Program-made: the position numbers and the translations under genes
NCBI GenBank assembly: GCA_037074705.1
Contig: CM073591.1
Span: 82,194,532-82,258,531, forward strand
Direction of reading: 5' to 3'
DNA from: Zhengitettix transpicula
Taxonomy: Eukaryota; Arthropoda; Insecta; Orthoptera; Tetrigidae
DNA: 64,000 bases
Notes under the pieces: generated by a model
Seen by the model: only the letters and a program-made list of their open reading frames with translations
Told to the model about the DNA's origin: nothing
Database searches by the model: none
Shown: positions 29,941 through 41,626 of the stretch, piece after piece
Layout: each line of letters begins with the position of its first letter
Numbering within the stretch: the stretch's first letter is position 1

Positions 29941-31470
29941 TTACTGTACTTCAGATTTAGACTGTTCCCAGCAGTATTCAAATGGATCATCAGTATCAGG
30001 TATATCAAAAGTTAATAATTGTAAACCTTTTTCAAAGTCTTTGAGCTTATCACTATCTTGAACCTCGGTTCCACAAATTTCCTTAAACAGGTTATCAGGT
30101 GACAATACATCTTCTAAGCCTCTTCTTCTGAAGAAATTTGATATATTGGAACAATCTCTATACATGAATTCCATAGCTCTTGGATGATTTAGCTCAACTG
30201 CTTGACTGACATCGATAAACCAACACCTACCTTCATGCCACAAAATGTTGTATTCTGACAGGTCAGCATGTACTAACCTAACCTCCGAATACAATTTTTT
30301 CATAGTCGACACACATTCTTCATAAGCACTTCTTAACTCTACTGGATCCAAAAGAGTTTCTTTTAATTTCCGAGCAGGTTTGTGATCACTGCCCACAAAA
30401 GACATCACAAGTACATGTTTTTTTAAAATAACAACTTCAGGGCATAAAATACCAAATTTATGCATTCGCATTAAATTGTGCATTTCTTTCTCTGCCCACA
30501 AATGTATAATTTTTCTGGGGTTTTGTTTAGTAAATCTGTCTTTAAAACGTAAGTCATCTTGAATATATTTATCTCGAGATTTGAATTCGTTTGTTGTAGT
30601 TTTATAAATCTTAATAGCACATTCTTTTGGAACAGCAATATCATTAATCATTCCCCCATCAGCATGCACAACAACAGCTTCTTTTCCTGTGTTTAAAGTT
30701 CCATTAACTCTTTCTAGAATTTCTTGATTCAACAACTTGTATAACAGCAGCCTAGTTTTTGCATCAACACCTAATTCTGCTGTAGCTTTGTCACATTTAT
30801 CATTAAGCCTCTGCCTACGGGAATGTTCATTGCGTGAATAAGCTTTAAGACTATTAAATACCTTATTAGAGAGTTGCATATCAAACCCGCCACCATCACC
30901 TGTTTGAAATTCTGGAGGAAAATCCATAACACGCGATGCATTTCTGCGACTAGTCATTTCAATGTCATGTTTTGTTATCATATGTGCACCATGTTTCTGA
31001 TATCCACATTTAGGCATATTTTTCAGAAAGTTGTCAGATTTTACAAAGCTATCCCATTCCCTGCGTTTTTCGTAAATTTCTTCCTCAGAATCAGACAACA
31101 AATTTTCTGGTATGATCCTATAATTAGCATAAGAAACGGACACTTTGGAGTTACCTTTTAGTTTATCTTCTGTCCATTTAAGCAAATCATCGTGTTCTTT
31201 ATCGAATTGAAATTGCAAAATTTGAGCAATTGTTGTGTCACTTTCACAACCAGGAACGTATGGTGTACAGTTTGCAGATTCTACCTGTGGTGAATCGATA
31301 CTTTCTTTTTTACACTCTCCTCCATCTAGAAAACTGGCTAACTGCTCGGACATAATATCGGTGAACTTGGTTTTACAGGGCTGTTGCACAGTTTTCCAAG
31401 GTGATGATGGTACGACAGTTGACATATTGCTATCCATTATGAGGTTTTCTTCCAACAACACCAACACCAA
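29941..31470 (-). CDS. RIOK3: RIO kinase, RIOK3-like, single exon, complete
   Basis: 509 codons from the first ATG; the more likely start is Met12 (31437), since the next residues MDSNMS align better with the family start, giving 498 aa (human RIOK3 is about 519). N-terminal FTDIMSEQLA (37-46) and KVSVSYANYRIIPE are RIOK3-specific. Kinase: nucleotide loop NTGKEAVV (260-267), ATP lysine in CAIKIYK (K287), catalytic HADLSEYN (401-408, Asp403), metal-binding FIDVSQ (Asp420). All key residues are intact. RIO kinases are atypical Ser/Thr kinases/ATPases; RIOK3 associates with pre-40S ribosomal particles in the cytoplasm. The gene has no intron, unlike its neighbours, but no poly-A tail scar is seen and the frame is intact, so I treat it as functional. 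Confidence 0.93.
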   Translation of the reverse strand: MVLVLLEENLIMDSNMSTVVPSSPWKTVQQPCKTKFTDIMSEQLASFLDGGECKKESIDSPQVESANCTPYVPGCESDTTIAQILQFQFDKEHDDLLKWTEDKLKGNSKVSVSYANYRIIPENLLSDSEEEIYEKRREWDSFVKSDNFLKNMPKCGYQKHGAHMITKHDIEMTSRRNASRVMDFPPEFQTGDGGGFDMQLSNKVFNSLKAYSRNEHSRRQRLNDKCDKATAELGVDAKTRLLLYKLLNQEILERVNGTLNTGKEAVVVHADGGMINDIAVPKECAIKIYKTTTNEFKSRDKYIQDDLRFKDRFTKQNPRKIIHLWAEKEMHNLMRMHKFGILCPEVVILKKHVLVMSFVGSDHKPARKLKETLLDPVELRSAYEECVSTMKKLYSEVRLVHADLSEYNILWHEGRCWFIDVSQAVELNHPRAMEFMYRDCSNISNFFRRRGLEDVLSPDNLFKEICGTEVQDSDKLKDFEKGLQLLTFDIPDTDDPFEYCWEQSKSEVQ

Positions 31471-31474
31471 AAGC

Positions 31475-31520
31475 AGCTTTTAAAATAAATATATATATAT
31501 AAATATATATCTGACTTCCA
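31475..31520. promoter_or_regulatory. AT-rich 5' flank of RIOK3-like gene
   Basis: Runs of ATATATAT directly upstream of the ORF. An in-frame exon further upstream cannot be excluded, but the frame needs none. Confidence 0.25.
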
Positions 31521-31809
31521 CCTACTCAAACTGCGTAACCATACGCAACACCTTCTGCTTCCACAAAAACTTACCAAAGATGATTACAAAAATACTCTAC
31601 ATTTATGATTATAAATCAAAGATAATAAAATTATCGAAACCTCGTTCGTTTGCAGATTTGTTCATATTTTTCTCTACCTTGACATAATTGACATTGCTAA
31701 AAATTGTTCTAATTTTTTAAATGTGGAATCGAGTTATTCAAATTTAATAATAAGAAAGATAGCATTCGTCAGTTGACAAAACTCAAAAGCCAGTTGTGTC
31801 TGTGTGGTC

Positions 31810-31910
31810 TTCTTATCACCTGAAGAAAGGTACAAGTATCCCATAAACGTTGAGTGGTGTTCATATTATCATTTCATTTGTTTGTATTTGGCTAACTTTC
31901 TTATTATAAA
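31810..31910 (+). repeat. Penelope-tail-like repeat fragment
   Basis: CACCTGAAGAAAGGTACAAG, then CCATAAACGTTGAGTGGT and TTTGTTTGTATTTGGCTAAC. Shares layout with 35770-35860 and 14270-14345. Confidence 0.5.
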
Positions 31911-31919
31911 TTTTCAATC

Positions 31920-33060
31920 TAACGAAAAATTTTTCTATTCAAATTCAAATTGAGAAGAATATTAGAGAGCAAAAGGCTGAAGTAAAATCGAACGTTTTAA
32001 CGGATAAAAAGTGTTATGAATAACATGACAAACGAATTAGAGTGCTATTACCGAAATCAAACAAATAAATTCAGACAACTTCAGAGTCGGATATGAGGGT
32101 CGTCATATCTGATTATGTTCAATACGTTTGAATCCCCCGCCGTCTTTTGGAATTTGCTCTATTGTAGATAACAGATTTACCAAATGTATCATCATTAATT
32201 TTAAGAACTTATTTTATCTCCTCGAAAGTAATTTGAAAATATTTTTTACTTTTCGTCACTAAAAAGTTCATTTATTATTTTAATAAGTAATTCTTTCAGA
32301 ACACGGTGTCTAACTTCAACTATTTCTTTCTGAATGTAAGCAAGATAGGAGAAAAATCAATTTTCCCTACATTATTCCTTCAAATGTTATGTCATGAGCT
32401 AAGTAATGAGGTACGTCTTGTCACTTTATCAATTACCATATTCCTATCAAGTAACATGTTTGTGAGGTGTCTATTGAGATTCGCTCTGTGTGGAAACCTT
32501 AGTTTTGAAACCTGAAATATAGAATTGTTTCAGTCCGTGCAATAAATTTCATTTTCCTTCAGAATTATCAATATGTATCAAGTTCCATCTGCTTTGTGAG
32601 AAGCACTGTGGGGGTTTTCTTGTAAAAGATTGATGTATGACAGAAACAGGTTGACATCCAGGAAATACTGAATCTTACCATCCACAAAATTTGCATGGAA
32701 TTTTTTGTATTCTTGACGCTACTTCTTCTGAAGTAACAGGTGTCACACCAGGAATATCTTGCATAAATTTGGGATTCTCATGCTAAACTTATTTTCTTCT
32801 CTTTTGTCTACTTCCAGAAACTTTCACATTGTGCACAGATGAGATGTCATTATCATCTACACCTGGGATAGTCAAGCTTTTTATACCTACCGACCACTTT
32901 TCTATCTCTGTTAGTAGTAAAAACAGTCTATAATTTTTTGCAATATATTTGATCTTGTTTACAGCTCAAATTATTATAGTTAATGATGTATGGAGACTGT
33001 ACATAGATGTTTTCCTACAATATGCCATCTGTGCACCACAGAATGAATACTGAATGGTAC
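31920..33060. other. Intergenic AT-rich DNA, no supported gene
   Basis: A short minus-strand stretch at about 32700-32870 reads DIPGVTPVTSEEVASRIQKI and SVHNVKVSGSRQKRR but is broken and unrecognised. It may belong to the transposon remnant to its right. Confidence 0.3.
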
Positions 33061-33064
33061 TACA

Positions 33065-33330
33065 ACTAAGCAACAACTTTACGATAGGGACCTACGATTG
33101 ACAGTTCTCCACCAGTAGCCCATGCAACAATATTATTCCAAGGAATATTATGTTTTTGTAAGGTATGATTTCACAGAATTGAATATCTTGTATCTGTAAT
33201 GATATTTATTGTGAATTGCATTTCTTCTCATAATGTATTGTTTTCATCAAACTGATGTACATATGCCATCAATAAATCATATTATGTGCAATGTTAGACA
33301 CATACAATTGTATGGAAAATGAAGAATATT
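33065..33330 (-). pseudogene. hAT/ZBED-like transposase remnant
   Basis: Minus-strand single frame with two stops: MAYVHQFDENNTL, EEMQFTINIITDTRYSIL, then NHTLQKHNIPWNNIVAWATG and GELSIVGPYRKVVA. This matches the IPWNN.VG.CTDGAPSM.G block of hAT-derived ZBED5/SCAND3-type proteins. Old and clearly inactive. Confidence 0.6.
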
Positions 33331-33729
33331 GGGAAAACTTTTTTTAACATTAACTACAATTTCTTCAATTCCTCTCTTTACTTTACTTTATTTAGGTGCA
33401 ACGTTTTTAAAATTTCAGGTATATCCTGATGCATCACTCTTGAGATAAATTCTTTTATAGAGGGTATTATTACAGTTTCTGCAATGTTACAAATAGTAAT
33501 TTTCAGAAATTTAAATTGCCACAGTGAATTTTATGATAACCTAACAAAAGTGTTTTATATAGTGCCATGAAATTTTTTTATAAATTCAATCAAATTTTTA
33601 AAACAGGAAAGTGCTTTAGTATCAAACAAAACCTCTATGAAAGTTTGAATTCCCACAAGTGGGCGGTAGTGACTAAGTTGACTATCACCTATCTACACTG
33701 TCATTATACTCTTTTCACCAGTTAGGAAG

Positions 33730-33965
33730 ATCTGGAGAAGGAAAAGGTTAACCGCCTCACATCTCAGAGGCCCCAGGTTTAAAATCCGGCATGAGTATGG
33801 ATGCTTGTACTCATCATGTTCAGGATAACTGGGGTTAAGACATAAGGAAAATTGCTACACTGACCATTTACGATTCCAAAAAAATTGTCATGTAAGATGG
33901 CAATCGTTCTGGTAGACCAAGGTCCTCAAGAGAGCTGTAGAATCAATTATAGGCCTAATAAGAAT
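33730..33965 (+). repeat. tRNA-derived SINE-like fragment
   Basis: AGGTTAACCGCCTCACATC and AGGCCCCAGGTTTAAAATCC are reminiscent of an A-box-distal region followed by a B box (GGTTTAAAATCC). The remainder is non-coding. Single copy in this window. Confidence 0.4.
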
Positions 33966-33969
33966 GAAA

Positions 33970-35300
33970 TTATATACCTACAGTATTAGAAAATGACAAC
34001 TAATTAATCTTCAAGAAGTTTAAAAATATCTCATGGAAGGATAAATAAATTGGTCACAAAGAGTAAATTTTATTCTCAGGAATTACCGAAGATAAAATAT
34101 ACTAGTAAGTAGGAAAAATTTCCTTTTGTATGATTCGCTCAAGGCACAAGGATCAATTATCTGCAAATAACATTTCACGTGAGAAACTGATTGTCTATTA
34201 ATATCAAGTACGGAAAAAAAAGGCATTTTTGTTGAACGAGGTGAGTTAGCAAATAATTGAGAAATCATTAATCGTTCAATATGGTACATCCTGCAACATA
34301 CGAAGGAACCCAAAATATGGCAATATAAGAGGAAATGCGATAGGGTGAGATTGGCCAAGGACTGAAACTGATCTAGGATTGAAAGAAACTAGTCTGCAAA
34401 CTAACTAATTGCGAAAAGAAAATATGATTAAACGCTGGTATTTCTAGTTGGGATAAGTAATCCTTTCGAAATAGTTGCTGTGACGCTGATCTGATGTTCC
34501 GTCACGAATTTTGCTTTTATACTTGAAACTGGTTATACTCGAAAACGTATTTGTGATTGTGATCAGGTCGTGTTATTAGAGAAATTTACTGAAGCGTAAT
34601 TTTATTCCACAGTCAAGTATTTTCTTGTAGTTATGTGATGTCGAAAATTCTATTACCTAGGCTATTGCAGTTTACTGATAGCTAAATGAGCCCGTTGTCG
34701 CGTGAGCCACTTACTATTCAGGCTATCAATTGTTTCTGAGCTGTTCGAGTAAACGGGCCTACAATGGCCGCTAAACCGCATTTATCAGGTTTCATAATAT
34801 GTACGATATGATAAGTAAGAATTTTCATGATGCTATAAGTGTTTTTATGTTCATTTGATATGTAAAAGTACTAATATTTCCTCTTTTGGCAAAAAATGCG
34901 TTGAATTGTATAACATCGATTCAGAACTGAAACCGATTTATAATTTGTAAATGATAGCAATTATTGCAAAAGAAAGTTGCCTGATTAAGTTGTAACTTCT
35001 GAACGAGGAAGTCATAAATGGCTAAATAAACACTTTATTGACGACCATTCATTATCATATGATGATTATATCAGTCTAATCACTGTGGTGCAGCGCCTAG
35101 CATCACAGAGAACACGGATATTTGGGCTCGTCCTGTTTAGAAAAACTGCGCTTTTTGCTGACCACGTGCCACTTCCGAATGTGTCATGTAAGTTGAAAGT
35201 CTGGCATTCGTCTGGGTGGAGAAAGTCCCTATAATCCGTTGAAGAGTCGGTCAATTTATTCTCTTGAAATGTTTGTCCTTTACAGTTTGTGCACATTGAT
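33970..35300. other. Intergenic, no supported gene
   Basis: Short open frames on the minus strand (34083-34358, 35066-35362) lack recognisable domains. 34690-34790 is slightly GC-richer but I see no promoter elements that I can defend. Confidence 0.3.
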
Positions 35301-35385
35301 AAACCATTTAGAGAAGGTATGTCAAACTTGCGACCCATTACAAGAACATGTGGTCCACCCATCTGTCTGAAAGCCTAGACTCGCG
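35300..35385. repeat. Possible hAT-type terminal fragment
   Basis: GGTATGTCAAACTTGCGACC followed by CATGTGGTCCACCC resembles the GGTGTCAAACTCGCGGCCC terminus common in hAT-related repeats. Only one end is seen. Confidence 0.35.
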
Positions 35386-35490
35386 GAATTTCCCATCATT
35401 TGCAGTAATTCATTTCTCACAATCCATATTGTAGTGAGCGCAATTTGAATTGGTTTCAACATAGTAATAATAGATAGTTAAACATAGTTG

Positions 35491-35492
<2 letters not shown>

Positions 35493-35587
<95 letters not shown>

Positions 35588-35591
35588 GTGT
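35493..35591 (+). repeat. Compound (TA)n-(TG)n microsatellite
   Basis: About 46 bases of TA switching directly to about 40 bases of TG. Open frames through it are artefacts. Confidence 0.95.
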
Positions 35592-35634
35592 GGCAACGAT
35601 TCAGAAGCAACATTTTATAACAAAAAAAATCTAA

Positions 35635-35880
35635 TTTACAAGAGCAAAGACGTTTCGCCCTCTTCTTGTATAGAATCGTTTCTTCTCTTTATAATTTTGA
35701 CAAGAGTAAAATTTTCAGACAAGGTCCTGAAACTAAAGTATCTGTCGCTCTATACTCTTGTGGGTTTTTAAAACTTTTTTTAGTACCTGAAAAAAGGAAG
35801 AAGGCTTTCTGAAACGTCGTGTGGTATCTATATCATGTCTGTATTTGGCTATCGTTCTTATTACAAAAGTACCTTGTCTG
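35635..35880 (+). repeat. Penelope-tail-like repeat pair
   Basis: GACGTTTCGCCCTCTTCTTG (about 35649) is an inverted copy of the AAGAAGAGGGCGAAACGTC motif. ACCTGAAAAAAGGAAG and CTTTCTGAAACGTCGTGTGG (about 35786-35823) is a direct one, followed by GTATCTATATCATG. Confidence 0.5.
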
Positions 35881-36281
35881 ATGTAACCGAAACAATGTAT
35901 TGTTGACTGTATATCTTAACAATGCTATAAAGTTAAATTCAGTTTAAAATAATATAAACAAATAAATAGACAGCCTTGAGTATTATGTTTATTAACAAAA
36001 AATATTAATTGCATGAAGTTCGTCCTCTTTTGGGACCTCATTTGGTTGACATTTTTTGATAAATTTGCATATAATTTATGCGTAAATTTTTATCTTTGTT
36101 TATTTATAATCATACAATCTACATCTCAAAGGAGTTTTAATGAAGTTTGCTGTAAGTAAAACCCTTCATCTCCTTTTTCATAATTAAAAACAGGACTATT
36201 GATAATGAGATGTTTTCGAATTGATGAAAGACCGTTTAGTTTTTCGCTTCACTCCCCCCCTCCCCCCCCTGCATCACATGT

Positions 36282-36800
36282 AACGCTTAACAAACTACCT
36301 CTTTTCGGTGTTACGGACTAGTCAGTACATAGATACAGGGCCGTGCAATGACGCATCAGGCATAAGCAACGAAATCAAAATAAATTTAAACTATTCAGTA
36401 TTTAAAAATAATATTTTAAAGTAGTTTATATTGTAAAAAAATATTAGTATTCTTACCTTCTCGGTAGTATTTTTCTTAAAATCACAATCAATAGTTATTT
36501 TAAAGAAAAAATCGTTTATCGTCAGGTGTTTCCTGGACTTGCGTCATAGTGCGAAAATCTACTGCACGACCTTGCAAAAAATACTGCCATGTGGATTGTC
36601 CAAAAAAAAAATACATTTATTTAAAATACGTACGAAGGAAAAATTCTTTCGTGTTAGAAATTTGTTACTAAATGATTCCGTTTTCAAAAATTAGTTGTAA
36701 TTAGAAATGTAGCATATTACGGTTCGGGTCAGAGTATTGGTAACACTATGGCTGTTTTACTATAATTAACATTTTACATAGAAATCCTGGTGTTGAAAAA
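36282..36800 (+). mobile_element. Non-coding dispersed element, copy 1
   Basis: Aligns by eye over about 500 bases to 40247-40755 in the same orientation: GCTTAACAAAC, CCGTGCAATGAC, ACTATTCAGTAT, TGCGAAAATCTAC, AGTATTGGTAACACTAT. No coding capacity. Confidence 0.75.
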
Positions 36801-36875
36801 CTCACGGGTCGTTCTACACGCAGTACTCGATGTCGTCGACAGTGACCTTACAAATACCCTTACCTTATGTTCATA

Positions 36876-37091
36876 TCACGTATGTAGCCAGAGATCGGCA
36901 ACCTCTTGCGGTGTCTGTCTGGTATTTACGAGTACTGGAATCTGTCCCTTTTCTATATCCAAATTTGCGTGCAGAAGTGAGATGAGCGTCCAAAGGGATA
37001 TCTCCAGATGATCCTCTTGTTCCCCAATCCCTTTTCCCACCCGCCGAGCGAACAGATGGAAATTCTCGAAAGAGTTTTTACTAAAAGGCAA
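36876..37091 (-). other. Orphan open frame with acceptor-like upstream end
   Basis: A frame closed by TGA reads KNSFENFHLFARRVGKGIGE, EISLWTLISLLHANLDIEKG and PVLVNTRQTPQEVADLWL. Upstream (higher coordinates) is a credible acceptor, ctattttgccttttag, and a good donor AAG|gtaagg lies just past the stop. Residue composition looks protein-like but I do not recognise the family. It could be the last exon of an unknown gene whose other exons I cannot place, or a transposon remnant. Confidence 0.3.
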
Positions 37092-37099
37092 AATAGTTA

Positions 37100-38980
37100 A
37101 GAAATTAAATTAAGTTCAATAAATTGGCAGTCAAAGAAAACAGGCAAGTATTTGAATAAAGTTTAATTAAAAATGCAACAATTTACATAAGACAAATCTA
37201 TTAATTTACAGTTACAAGAATACAATTCATCAAACATTGAAATTACTTGAGTAAATTAATTGTCAAAAATAAACAAATTGGGCAAAAAGTTTATTTGTTA
37301 AAATTAGACGCTTTTCTGAATCGTAGATTATATAATTTGTAACTACTGCTAAAAGAATCAGTCTTGGTTGTAACATTAAGCGAATGTAGGCCTATATTGA
37401 ATAACGTTAACTTATCTGGATTTACACTTACTATCTATATCTAAAATATTGAAACTGATCCAATTAATAGTGATTGGTTTCCAAAATATGATTAGACATG
37501 GTAAATTAAGGGAATATTTTATCAGTTAAATTTATCTGACTTATTTGAATAAATGAAAACATTGGCCTATTTAATTAGAAATTTATTAACATGTAACATT
37601 ATTAAATATTTAAACATTATAATGGAATAAACATGGAAACAAACACAACATTTCTTCCCTAATTTATTGTTGAAAAATTCAATTTAATGATATGATTTCA
37701 AAATCCGAACTTGTAAAAATTAAAAGAAAACAAGATTTTACAGACATGATATTACTTATAATACATTTGAGAAAAAAATTATTAAACGTTACTTACTATT
37801 ATTAGGTCTACATGAAGTGTAGTAAACATAAATTTCTCAGGTGCGATCTGCCCACACATTGAAGGCGAAAATACTGTTATATTTACACAGCTGGTAAGAG
37901 TATTGTTGAATTTAAAATAACAATGGAAAAAATTATAATACAATAAATGGATTACAATAACAAGGAATCTTAAATTCTATTTAAATTATTGATATAATCT
38001 TTTACATTAATAGCGAATCACTGGATATAATATACAACATTTCGCTATTAATATGGAATTATATTAACATTCTTCTTCTAAAATTTTTACATTATACCAA
38101 TCGAAATTATTTTTCTTTAAACAAATATATAAATAACACAATTATTAATATATAAATAATACAATTTTTTGTTATCTATTAACATTATTTTCTTCAGGAT
38201 ATATTTATATATCTATATGTCGATAGTGACCTTACTTAGAATGACTATTTATTTAGCTAATAAGTTTTTGTATAACAAGATTTTCTGGATGAAAAAAAAT
38301 ACAATTCAATACAATAATACAATTTCGAATTCTGGATGTACATGCATTCTTTACTTTGTTTTACACGATCATCAATTAAAATCTACATATATATTGCACT
38401 ATGAAACCAATAAATATAGCACTTAAAAGACGTTTACCTGGTGTTTCACCATGCATATATACATAATTTACAGTAGTTAAATTTCATATACACACGACAA
38501 CAAAAATATTTGTATATCGATTATAGATTTGCTACTGCCACGTCTTCGACTGATGATATTTCTGTTTCCTCAATTAGAAAAGTAATAAAAAAATTTAAAT
38601 TTTTCGAAACCCCATACTTTGAAATAAGTCATATTGGAAGTTATAGATTGTTATTAAAGATAAAAGATTTTAAGGGGTAACCGCTGGAGGACACGGAGTA
38701 GAAACTAAATAACCTCTAGGAAACTACGGTAGGCTGCAGTTCCACTAATACAATACGGACGAACAGTGGTCTTTGCACCGAATCATAAATCATGAGAGAA
38801 GAATCTGCAAGTAATAGTTTCTCTGTGCCGATAGTCGTAGAATCTAAATATACCAATACAGTGTAAGTTGTGTAGTCAAACATTTCTTCCAGAGCCAAGT
38901 TTAGTAAAGTAATACGGAACACTTGCATCACTTTTTGAGCAGATAACCTCCGGGTAGAAGCAGGTAATCGCAGTTTTGCG
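37100..38980. other. AT-rich DNA, no supported gene
   Basis: Both strands rich in stops. The minus-strand frames at 38716-39121 overlap the promoter and first exon of the plus-strand secreted-protein gene and are shadows. Confidence 0.4.
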
Positions 38981-39005
38981 AAAGTGAAACAGATAGCGCG
39001 AGACA

Positions 39006-39011
39006 TATAAG
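39006..39011 (+). promoter_or_regulatory. TATA box of small secreted-protein gene
   Basis: TATAAG within ACATATAAGGGG, about 50 bases before the ATG at 39057. Transcription would start some 25-30 bases downstream, giving a short 5' UTR. Confidence 0.6.
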
Positions 39012-39056
39012 GGGTCTGCCCGTTTCGGAGACATCGCATCTGCCTGAACCGCAGTC

Positions 39057-39186
39057 ATGAAGACCTTACTGCTCCTCCTGGTGGTGCTCAGCTGCTCAGC
39101 ATACGTCCTCTGCGGCGACATACAGGATATCCTTCAACAATTTCCCAAACGCTGGGACGATTTCAGCGAGATCTGCAATTTGGTGG
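39057..39186 (+). CDS. Small secreted protein exon 1 (signal peptide)
   Basis: 130 nt, ends phase 1. ATG context GCAGTCATGA; donor GG|gtaagt is near consensus. The open frame runs past the donor to 39245, but the strong donor and the homology-free tail favour splicing. Confidence 0.7.
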
Positions 39187-41394
39187 GTAAGTGGTCGAGC
39201 AGAATAGTCGGAGACCGCAACATTATGCGGCTAACTAATGATTAACGGGTTGATGTTTAATTTATATTCGACGCTATATGGCAATGGTAATAAGTATTGT
39301 CGGAATACTTTCCAGTAGTTGGTTGGTAAAATTGGAAGGTGAAATTGTGGAGGAGTGCATAGAAAAAAGAAGTCGAAAATGGAACAATAGTTGAAAAATG
39401 TATTGAAAATGTTAAGGAAACGCCCAAAAAAATGGAGGAAAGGGTGAGAAAAAAAACCGTTTCGATTAGAAAGAGGATCGTAAATCTCCAAAATATTACA
39501 TTCAGATCAACAGCAAATAAAATCATACAGACAGCACAGTTTCAGGAATACATTTGTTCCACATTTTTCCGAATGATCGTATAATTGTATGAAGAGGGAA
39601 AGTGCCCTTTGGTCTGGTTCACTACTTTATGGAGGATTGATGTGAAATCTGCAGTGTTTTATTGTTGATGATGCATCAAAAATGTAACATTGGCAAATCA
39701 CATTTAACGCTATTATTTTTGCTCATATAACTTGGAGTTTCTTTTTCATCCACTTAACAATTAATTTATTCTGAAAGGCTACATTTAAAATGTTTCGAGT
39801 GTGCCTTTTGAGGTCAAAGAATGTTCACATTCAATTTTAATACTTCCGTCTGCTGCATTCAACAACTTTTGAAACTTTTTCCAAAATCCATATTTTATTT
39901 TAACTTCTACAAGAAACTTCGGAAATCTTGTTTTCTTTCCTTTTTTGCTGTGATCTTTTTATAATCTTTCATTTCAAATAACAGAACTCAGTGACGGCTT
40001 GTACAGATGTGCACATGCGCCACAGCACAAATTAATTTAGTAAGAATGATTTTTTTCTTAATTTTAAGAACCTTTATATTAATTGTGTTTTAACAGTGAG
40101 AATTCCTGTCTCAATATTGAAAACTATAAACTGCTGGCGACGCGTCACACGCACTAACGCTAAGCAGCCAGCTGGCCATGTGAGTGCTCTTAGCTTCTGA
40201 GCACAGGATCTGCCATTTTACTGACAACTGTCCCGCAGCACCCGAAATGCTTAACAAACCGCCTCAATTTTTTATGTCGTTCCGTGCAATGACTTGGGGA
40301 AGCGGCCGCATCTGGCGACATAAGAAACAATATCGAAATAAATTTGAACTATTCAGTATATACAAGTCTTATTTTAAAATTGTTTATATTTTAAAATAAA
40401 AAAATATTATTCGTACATTTTTGATAATATAAAAAAATCACAATTAAAGGTTATTTTAAAGAAAAAACACTATTGGAAAACAACATCTAAGAGGCATCAT
40501 ATTGCGAAAATCTACAGCACGACACTGAATACAACACTGCTCATTGGATTGTTCCGAAAATTAACTTTATATAAAATATGTACCGAGGAAAAATACTTTT
40601 GAGTTAATTAGTAAATTATTCAGCGTTTAAAAATTATATTCTATTGGAAATTATGTAGACAGAAATAAAAATGTAGTTTATTATGTGGGGAGTCAAGTAT
40701 TGGTAACACTATCACTGATGTAGTTTTATTATTTTATGTAGTTATCCTAGAAAAAATGGTTGCTTCGGGTGATGTAGCATTAACTTAAAAAAACTCGAGA
40801 GCCACAACTGACCCACTTCTTAGGTATAAAATGAAGTAATTTTAATATCCTAAACTTTTTTATCCAACATAGGGCAATATCATTTGTATATATTGTACTC
40901 TCATGTCTGTTTTCTTTGTTTTCCCTCAATTTAATTAGATAAAAAAGCCTCTGCCTTACACATGTTCTAATTACTCGATTTGAATCTAACATGTATTAAG
41001 GCTATTTGGATTCTCATTTAAGATTTTTGGTGATTCTTTTTAACATAAACATTTTATTCCTATTTCCAGTGCTGGTAACCACAAATAACACTATGTCTAG
41101 ATTAATTTATTTTTCTTCTATCAGTGATAGTTATTATGTTTTCAACTACACTAATTTTAAATTTATGTATGTATGTATGTATATATATATTATAATAGTA
41201 AGGATGTGACATTGTCAAAAATAATTGCAATTTTGGCATGGCAAGGGCAGAGAGACAGGTTGTGGCTTACCTAAAAGTGAAGTGTGGTGTTGCCATAAGA
41301 AACTGAAGGTTGTTCTTCAAATTTTCGGAGGCTCTCAGCCTCCTTCTTCAGGAAGCCACAACCTATCTCTCTGTCCTTTCAATACCAACATAGC

Positions 41395-41425
<31 letters not shown>

Positions 41426-41572
41426 ACACATTTGGATAGTAAAGAGAGATAGTGAATTTGATAGTGAAATCAATAGTTGACCCAGTCAGGCTGAGTAGTA
41501 AAAAATTTCAAATTTTAAGGGCCTGAGCTCTCTTCATCAGGGAAGAAGGTCTGAACTGTGTGTCAGCCAGGC

Positions 41573-41626
<54 letters not shown>

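Noticed and set aside
29941..31470. RIOK1 identity for the RIO kinase
   Set aside because: The N-terminus (DIMSEQLA, KVSVSYANYR, ITKHD) and the TTNEFKSRDKYI block fit RIOK3 and not RIOK1.
35410..35613. Frames with YIYIYIY or HTHTHT runs here and at 55484, 61412, 62158
   Set aside because: Direct translation of (TA)n and (CA)n microsatellites.
38716..39121. Minus-strand frames of 81-107 codons
   Set aside because: Overlap the promoter and signal-peptide exon of the plus-strand gene; composition fits a shadow.
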